IMG/VR virus record: IMGVR_UViG_3300033143_002031
Span: 120,745 to 184,744 of that record
Reading direction: 5' to 3' (one strand)
Length of the DNA stretch: 64,000 nt
Source of the DNA: a virus
The number at the start of each line of letters is the position of its first letter. Position 1 is the first letter of the stretch. The notes beneath the pieces are model-generated. The model did not search any database. It saw only the letters and a list, made by a program, of their open reading frames with translations, and was not told where the DNA came from. Below are positions 58,889 to 64,000 of this stretch, piece after piece. The position numbers and the translations under genes were made by a program.

Positions 58889-60871
58889 ATGACTCGCACA
58901 GCAATTCGGCAAGACGAGCAAGTCCAACCATCTGAGGTCTATGACGACACCGTAGCGCCCTCGCTCGCGAACTTCGAGACGAACACGGCCAACGCGGAGG
59001 ACGACTTCAACAACCTGCGTTCGCAGGTGAGCAACCTGAAGGACGTCCAGACCGGCAACTGGTACGACGACCTGGCTGTGCCAGCCACCTTCACGGGCGA
59101 GGGTGAGGTCAAGCGGGGCGTGGACAACGTCAACTTGGACCTCCACGAGTTGGAGCGCAAGCGCATCCTGCGGCGGCGTCAGGTCGTGGGTGCGGACGTC
59201 ACGGTCCCGGCCGCCGTCAAGGCGACGGGCAATCTCCTGATCAACTCGACTCCCGGCGCTGGTGAGACGGTCACCATCGACTCCAAGGTCTACACGTTCA
59301 CGTCGCCTGTTGGAGCGGTTGATGGGGACGTGTTCATTGGTGTGAGCGCCACGGCTGCGAGGGACAACCTCGTCAAGGCCATCATGCTGTCGGGGGTGGC
59401 TGGTGTGGACTATGCCGCCGCCACGACGCTCCACCCCACTGTAGCGGCAGCGAACGGTGCCGGTACTTCCCTGGATGCAACGGCCAAGGCATTCGGAACC
59501 GTGGGCAATCTCATCGCCACCACGGAAACCATCGTGGACGTGCTCTCGATCTGGGGCGCTGCGACCTTGACGGGTGGCGCTGGAGACGTGGTGATTCTCG
59601 ACGGTGGGGCGAACGAGCTTCCCGGCAACACCACGGCGGCTGTCGGAGCAGTCACGACTCGGGGTACGGTTGTCGCGGCTGTTGTAGCTACATTCGGCAA
59701 GGCGACGGACACGGAGGTTGCGGGTGGGGACGCCATGACCCCCAAGAACCTCTGTAAGATCGCGGACACTGCGACAGGCGACGCCATCTTGGATGCCACA
59801 GGCCGAGAGATCCACGCGCTGATTCAATCCGAGTTCGCGGCCGACGGTACGACGATCACGCTCATCACCCCGAACAGGGTGCAGCTTTCGTTCGTCGTGC
59901 ACAACGCGACCAACGACAATCTCATTCTCGCAGACGCTCAGTACATCGGTGGCCAGAGCATCGACTACTCCGCCGTCGAGCGATACGCCTTCGATGACAT
60001 GCCGGAGCACGCTTGGCTCGGTGACGACTTCATCGACGCCGGAGCCGCGACCACGAACCGGCAAGCGGTCTACGACAATCAGGGGGTCATCCCGGTCGAC
60101 CTCATCACCCACGCCTACCTCGATCTGGAGGGGGCTGGGCTCACCTGGGCGATCAGGGACGATTTGGAGGCGATCCTTTTCCGAGTCATCGAGGGGTCGG
60201 CCGGAGGCACCTCGGAGATCGAGTTCGGGACTGATGTCGATGTCTTCGACAACGATGCTGTCACGAGCGACTTCGCCAACGAACTGAAGGTGGACACGGG
60301 CGGAACGCCGATCCACATCGGTGTGACGGCGGGGCACGTCGAGACCACGGGCGCGGACGACCTGCATCTCCAGGCCGCGAACGAGATGTACCTGGACGAC
60401 GGGAACCAGACGGGTTCCACGTGGGCTCAGACGGACGGTATCAAACTCTCCGAGACCACGGCAGAGTGGGATGCCTTCGAGGCTGAGTTCGGCGAGGTGA
60501 GCCTGCTCAACGCCATCGTGCAAGCGGCTGGCAGCGGGACGACTCGTTGCAAGGCTGTGGCGCATGTGATCGTGGCGGACATCGGGTCCAACACGCTGAT
60601 CGAGGGTGCGAGCGGTCCTGGTGCTGCGAATATCTCGGCGGACCTGTGTGACTACAGGGCGCTCACGTTCGTGGACGACGTGGACATCTTCATCAACGGT
60701 CTCCTCCAGCGCAATGGCGCGGACGCGGCTGCCAACCACGACGTCTACCCGAGCGCAGTGGCAGTGGAGCGCCAGTTCGGCTGTTTCTACGCGGAGTACG
60801 AACTGAAGTTCCGGGCTGGCGTCCGACCCGACGTCATCACGATGCTCGTGTGGGGCGACCCGGTTCCGTGA
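58889..60871 (+). CDS. Large tail/virion protein, repeat-poor beta structure
   Basis: A 660-residue protein. The first 100 residues form a helical region (VAPSLANFETNTANAEDDFNNL), the next 200 are Ala/Thr/Val-rich strands and loops, and the rest has mixed strands with DLEGAGLTWAIRDDLEAILF and a C-terminal FINGLLQRNGADAA...HDVYPSAVA. Composition and position after the baseplate suggest a tail fibre or baseplate-attached fibre protein. A GGAGGAGAGG site precedes the ATG. I do not recognise a receptor-binding domain. Confidence 0.6.
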   Translation: MTRTAIRQDEQVQPSEVYDDTVAPSLANFETNTANAEDDFNNLRSQVSNLKDVQTGNWYDDLAVPATFTGEGEVKRGVDNVNLDLHELERKRILRRRQVVGADVTVPAAVKATGNLLINSTPGAGETVTIDSKVYTFTSPVGAVDGDVFIGVSATAARDNLVKAIMLSGVAGVDYAAATTLHPTVAAANGAGTSLDATAKAFGTVGNLIATTETIVDVLSIWGAATLTGGAGDVVILDGGANELPGNTTAAVGAVTTRGTVVAAVVATFGKATDTEVAGGDAMTPKNLCKIADTATGDAILDATGREIHALIQSEFAADGTTITLITPNRVQLSFVVHNATNDNLILADAQYIGGQSIDYSAVERYAFDDMPEHAWLGDDFIDAGAATTNRQAVYDNQGVIPVDLITHAYLDLEGAGLTWAIRDDLEAILFRVIEGSAGGTSEIEFGTDVDVFDNDAVTSDFANELKVDTGGTPIHIGVTAGHVETTGADDLHLQAANEMYLDDGNQTGSTWAQTDGIKLSETTAEWDAFEAEFGEVSLLNAIVQAAGSGTTRCKAVAHVIVADIGSNTLIEGASGPGAANISADLCDYRALTFVDDVDIFINGLLQRNGADAAANHDVYPSAVAVERQFGCFYAEYELKFRAGVRPDVITMLVWGDPVP

Positions 60872-60913
60872 TAGTTTTCTGATCTTCCAACGGACGAAAG
60901 GTGAGTAACTCGG

Positions 60914-61549
60914 ATGAATGTTGGGAAATCCATGGTGAAGGTGGACCTGGCGAAGACGCTAGGGTCGCAGTACTCGGAGATGGTGAGAGCGGCTGAGAAG
61001 GACCAGCTTCGTCAGGAAGGGGCCAGGGACGCTCTCAAACTCGCGGCTCGGCGCGTCGGGGACCTCGGGCTCCACGTGGACAAAGACCTCGAAGAGGGGA
61101 AGCTGTCTGCGTCGGACATGAAAGACCCGAAGAAGGTCGAGGAGTTCATAAAGAGGTTCATCAAACGTGCTGTAGGTGTCCTCGACAACTTGGCCACGAC
61201 AGCGGAAGTTGCCCGGACGGTCGCGAACGGCCGAGCGAAGGGGCTTCAGGCGGCCGAGGAGGTCGTCAAGAACATGGGGGAGGGCGAGGTCAAGAAGCTG
61301 GCCGAGCTACAACGACAGATCGAGTCCGGAGAGGTCTCGATCGAGGAGGCCACGAATCGTGAGGCCCCTCCTTCCCTGAAACACCAGCGCGAGGACGAGG
61401 AAGCAGCCGAAGTTGTAGAGGCGGAAGCTACTTCCGAGCCCGCTTCCAAGGGGACCAAGCCCCCGGTGAAGAAATCGGCGGCGAAAGCTCCGAAGAAGCG
61501 GCCGAAGAGGAAGCCGACCCCAAAGAAGGGGTCGTCGAAGAAGGGATAG
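60914..61549 (+). CDS. Hypothetical helical protein with basic tail
   Basis: A 211-residue protein, mostly helical and rich in Lys, Glu and Ala, ending in a run of Lys and Pro (KKSAAKAPKKRPKRKPTPKKG). The tail looks like those of DNA-binding or histone-like proteins, similar in flavour to the protein at 19224. It sits between fibre genes, so it may be a virion protein that contacts DNA, or a chaperone. No family is recognised. Confidence 0.55.
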   Translation: MNVGKSMVKVDLAKTLGSQYSEMVRAAEKDQLRQEGARDALKLAARRVGDLGLHVDKDLEEGKLSASDMKDPKKVEEFIKRFIKRAVGVLDNLATTAEVARTVANGRAKGLQAAEEVVKNMGEGEVKKLAELQRQIESGEVSIEEATNREAPPSLKHQREDEEAAEVVEAEATSEPASKGTKPPVKKSAAKAPKKRPKRKPTPKKGSSKKG

Positions 61550-61550
61550 G

Positions 61551-62360
61551 ATGGGCCGCACCCCGGATGCCTATGATGGGCCAAGGATCGATGAAGCGAT
61601 CATCTGGGAGGAGCAGCCCTCCGACCCAACAGAAGAGAGAACTACGCAGTTCGTCCAGAACAAGGGCCTTCTCACCCTCCTGCACGGTGTAACTCGGCCT
61701 ATTGGAGAGACCCCGAATTCCATCTGGCAGACCGAGGTGGACGACGTGTTCGTGGACACGCCGCCCGCCGGTCCAATCACAGGGTACCGTCTCATCGTCG
61801 GCCCGACCCCTGCCGGGGCGTTCGTCGGGCATGAGGGCGAGATCGCGGAGTGGGACGGCACCGCGTGGTGGTTTACGACTCCGAGGCAGGGGACTGCCAC
61901 GATGGTCCGGGCTGTGGGTGTGGAGACGCCCTACGTTCAGTCCGCTATGTCCCTGCCGTGGGTATGGGACAAACTCAACCCTGGCGGCTACTTCGGCTCG
62001 GAACTCCACTACGAGGTGGATAACACCCCTTCGACCACTTCGAGTACATCCTGGCAAACCAAGCTGACGTTGAACACGGACCCGCTGCCGCTGGGCGACT
62101 ATTTCGGGATCGCGGTTGCCGTGGTCGTTGGGTCGGTGGTCGGAACTGAGGTTGCCTCTCAGCTTCTTTTCGATGGGAGCGACCGAGGGGCCGTTCTCGT
62201 CAAGCCAGGTGTCGCGAATGGTGAAGCGTCATTCACACCGTTTTTCATCGAAGCGAATGTCTCCGGCTCTCACACCCTTTCGCTTCAGTGGCGAAAGGCG
62301 GGAGGTGGTGGCAGCGCAACGATCCGGGGCACTCGGATCGCGTGGTGGAGGCTAAAGTAG
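61551..62360 (+). CDS. Tail protein with DUF2793-like domain
   Basis: A 269-residue protein. A segment YRLIVGPTPAGAFVGHEGEI with AEWDGTAWWFTTP (about 78-112) matches DUF2793, a domain seen in phage tail proteins. A C-terminal beta domain (HTLSLQWRKAGGGGSATIRG) would form a trimeric, carbohydrate-contacting or attachment part. The ATG follows the previous stop by one base. Confidence 0.6.
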   Translation: MGRTPDAYDGPRIDEAIIWEEQPSDPTEERTTQFVQNKGLLTLLHGVTRPIGETPNSIWQTEVDDVFVDTPPAGPITGYRLIVGPTPAGAFVGHEGEIAEWDGTAWWFTTPRQGTATMVRAVGVETPYVQSAMSLPWVWDKLNPGGYFGSELHYEVDNTPSTTSSTSWQTKLTLNTDPLPLGDYFGIAVAVVVGSVVGTEVASQLLFDGSDRGAVLVKPGVANGEASFTPFFIEANVSGSHTLSLQWRKAGGGGSATIRGTRIAWWRLK

Positions 62361-62849
62361 ATGGCCGACACCCCCTACGAGTACGACGTGCTCAACGACT
62401 TCCCGAACCAGATTGTCGCTCTTGACGCCTTGGAGCAGGAGATTGCGGGCGCGGTGCCTCCGATCACCTCGGCCGCGTTTGTATCCCTCGTGACCTCGTG
62501 GATAGGGGCTCCGGCCAGGGATACGTGCACCATCACGTTCGATGACCCGCTGTCTCCGGGGGACCAGGCGACTCTCGACACTGTGGTCGCCGACCACCAA
62601 GGGATTCCCCTCCCGTCGTACAACGGGCTCGTCGGGCGGCAGGCTCTCCAGACCGAGACGGAGAAGGACACCGACGTCTACTTGGAGCGTGACGGGGCAG
62701 GGAACCTAATGTTCGGAGATCAGGCGACTACCCCGAAGACGCTTGCGGAGCTTGCCACGGCGGGGCAGCCAGACCTGTCGAAGGTGCTTCTGGAGGAGTC
62801 GGGGTCGCTCGTCTACACTGGAGATGGCGACGTCACGACGGTGGAGTAG
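62361..62849 (+). CDS. Hypothetical tail fibre-associated protein
   Basis: A 162-residue protein starting directly after the previous stop. A helical N-terminus (NQIVALDALEQEIAG) is followed by strands (RDTCTITFDDPLSP) and a C-terminal VYLERDGAGNLMFGDQATT segment seen in fibre proteins. It stands three bases before the fibre gene and may cap or join it. The family is not recognised. Confidence 0.55.
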   Translation: MADTPYEYDVLNDFPNQIVALDALEQEIAGAVPPITSAAFVSLVTSWIGAPARDTCTITFDDPLSPGDQATLDTVVADHQGIPLPSYNGLVGRQALQTETEKDTDVYLERDGAGNLMFGDQATTPKTLAELATAGQPDLSKVLLEESGSLVYTGDGDVTTVE

Positions 62850-62852
62850 AGC

Positions 62853-63599
62853 ATGGGCTTGCACAAGAACATCACGGGCACCGATCAGCACTGGACCTAC
62901 GCGGACCAGACAGCGCGATTGGCGGCGACCGGCTTCGCTGCGGCGGACGTTGGGAAGTCGGCGTACCAGGAGTCCGACAGGACGTGGTGGCTGCTGACGA
63001 ATCACTCTCCAATCGCTTGGGTGGACATCACGGCCGGTGGTTCATCTGGAAACGACGAGAAGGTCAAGGTCAGCGGCGACGACACTGTGGCTGGCTTCCT
63101 CACCGAGAAGCTCACGGCAGCGGCACCCATCACGCTCACCGAGGTCAACCCTGGTGGTGACGAAGACCTCCAGATTGGCCTCGGAGCCATCGATCACGAC
63201 AGCCTTGGTGACGTTACTGCGGACCAGCACCACGACCAGGCTCACGCTATCGACGGGTCTGACCATACGGGGTCGCTTGCTCACTCCGCACTGTCTGGGG
63301 TAGAGGCCGACGACCATCACGCTCACACGAACAAGACCGAGATTGACCTCGTGACGGATGGTGACCACGACGTTCGCACTGATAATCCGCATGGAGTGAC
63401 GGCGGGGCAGGCTGGGGCGGCATCCTCGCCACACGCCATTGACGGCGCTGAACATACGGGCACGCTGGACCACGGTGACCTCGCAGGGCTCGCTGACGAC
63501 GACCACCCAGGGTATCTGCCACTGACCGGCGTCAGGGCCATGACGGGGGACCTGGCCCTCGGGGACCACACTCTGTCTGGGGTAAAGCAAGCTCGTTAG
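62853..63599 (+). CDS. Tail fibre protein, ended early by in-frame TAG
   Basis: This 248-residue product begins with a baseplate-attachment-like region and continues with His/Asp/Gly-rich fibre repeats (HDSLGDVTADQHHDQAH, EADDHHAHTNKTEIDL, TDNPHGVTAGQAGA, EHTGTLDHGDLAGLAD), then MTGDLALGDHTLSGVKQAR. The stop TAG at 63597-63599 comes from a 12-bp tandem duplication. Beyond the stop, the same frame is open to 63920 and encodes a typical fibre C-terminal domain, so the intact gene would span 62853-63920. Without the duplicate, the frame would read on through VKQARFQTEEN. It may be a truncated fibre or be read through. Confidence 0.75.
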   Translation: MGLHKNITGTDQHWTYADQTARLAATGFAAADVGKSAYQESDRTWWLLTNHSPIAWVDITAGGSSGNDEKVKVSGDDTVAGFLTEKLTAAAPITLTEVNPGGDEDLQIGLGAIDHDSLGDVTADQHHDQAHAIDGSDHTGSLAHSALSGVEADDHHAHTNKTEIDLVTDGDHDVRTDNPHGVTAGQAGAASSPHAIDGAEHTGTLDHGDLAGLADDDHPGYLPLTGVRAMTGDLALGDHTLSGVKQAR

Positions 63600-63609
63600 C
63601 AAGCTCGTT
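63586..63609 (+). repeat. 12-bp tandem duplication creating a stop codon
   Basis: AGCAAGCTCGTT occurs twice in a row (63586-63597 and 63598-63609). The second copy shifts nothing in length (12 bases, four codons) but its junction reads TAG. Replication slippage, phase variation or an assembly error could produce it. Confidence 0.85.
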
Positions 63610-63920
63610 TCCAGACCGAGGAGAACAACGGGGATTCTGGGGCCGCGAAGACCATCGACTGGACGCAGGGGAACAAGCAACGGCTCACGCTGACGGCAGC
63701 CTGCATCCTCACCTTCACGGCCCCTGGCGGCCCCGCGAACCTCATGTTCAAGCTCATCCAGGATGCGACGGGTTCGAGGACGGTGACGTGGCCTGCGGCA
63801 GTCCTGTGGCCCGGTGGGACGGCTCCGACGCTATCAACCGGGGCAAATGCTGTCGATCTCGTGGCGCTGTACTACGACGGCACGAATTACTACGGAGTAG
63901 CGAGCCTCGCGTTCGCATAG
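63600..63920 (+). pseudogene. Tail fibre C-terminal domain after the TAG (same frame)
   Basis: The frame continues without a stop for 106 codons to TAG 63918-63920. It starts QARFQTEENNGDSGAAK and then shows the common fibre ending: KTIDWTQGNKQRLTLTA, LTFTAPGGPANLMFKLIQDA, SRTVTWPAAVLWPGG and YYDGTNYYGVASLAF. This is a conserved domain, so selection has kept it in frame. No start codon or ribosome site lies at its head, so it is expressed only by readthrough or not at all. Confidence 0.75.
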
Positions 63921-63932
63921 GAGGAGTTCGAG

Positions 63933-64000
63933 ATGTCGATGACAATCTACGCAGTGCTGATGCTTCCGAACGGCGACCTTCTCAAGCGGGAGTCGTCCCT
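63933..64000 (+). CDS. 5' end of an unknown gene (partial)
   Basis: ATG 63933 with GGAGGAG six bases upstream opens a frame that runs off the window end. The visible residues are MSMTIYAVLMLPNGDLLKRE and two or three more. The protein cannot be identified from this piece. Confidence 0.55.
   Translation, partial: MSMTIYAVLMLPNGDLLKRESS

Noticed and set aside
58769-60739. 656-codon minus-strand open frame
   Set aside because: Antisense shadow of the tail protein at 58889; that protein has a ribosome site and sensible composition.
63597-63599. TAG recoded as an amino acid throughout the phage
   Set aside because: Many clear genes here end in TAG (for example 974, 19685, 22196 and 45632), including late genes, so general recoding does not fit.
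1-64000. CRISPR arrays, integrase, attachment sites, endolysin or holin
   Set aside because: I looked for regular repeat-spacer units, recombinase motifs and lysis-type proteins and found none. Lysis genes may lie outside the window.

Overview
The window is about 64 kb of GC-rich DNA from a tailed phage with a contractile tail (a myovirus). Almost every gene is on the + strand, and many neighbours overlap by ATGA or GTGA. The capsid genes (portal, prohead protease, major capsid protein) resemble the T4 gp20/gp21/gp23 type. A tail sheath, two tube proteins, a tape measure, and gp25-like and J/gp6-like baseplate proteins follow. No integrase, lysis cassette, tRNA or CRISPR array was found. The host cannot be named. 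The codon use is GC-rich. Several promoters look like TTGACA, 16-18 bp, TAGNNT, and some have an ATG only 7-9 bp after the -10 box, suggesting leaderless transcripts as in Actinobacteria or Deinococci. On the other hand the phage carries a bS21-like ribosomal protein, a protein most Actinobacteria lack.

Layout: (1) 1-12,346 is mainly a DNA replication, recombination and repair block: a gp32/SSB-like protein with an acidic PF tail, an HNH protein, a superfamily 2 helicase split by an intein, a tandem MerR-like regulator, a RecA-family recombinase, two PD-(D/E)XK nucleases (one Cas4-like), RuvC, an OB-fold SSB and a ParB-like protein. (2) 12,396-18,884 is an unusual three-gene cluster. It encodes a 1,687-residue repeat/kinase-like/putative ADP-ribosyltransferase-like protein, a RelA/SpoT-domain protein and a 74-residue protein. 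(3) 19,161-24,976 has a histone H1-like winged-helix protein behind its own operator, DNA polymerase I, ThyX, a bS21-like protein, a DUF3850 protein and small unknowns. (4) 25,147-42,036 is packaging and head: putative small terminase, large terminase with an intein, portal, scaffold-like acidic protein, prohead protease, capsid protein, neck proteins. (5) 42,040-64,000 is the tail: sheath, tubes, tail assembly chaperones with a -1 frameshift, tape measure, hub, spike, baseplate wedge, and tail fibre genes running off the end.

The window is rich in homing-type elements: two inteins at ATPase motifs, three HNH-type genes, and a NUMOD3 plus PD-(D/E)XK endonuclease gene encoded out of frame inside the terminase intein. 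That nested gene has its own AGGAGG ribosome site, and both frames are open across it. This overprinted intein/endonuclease, and the kinase-like/RelA cluster, are the most unusual things here. A third is the tail fibre gene, which a tandem 12-bp duplication interrupts with an in-frame TAG.
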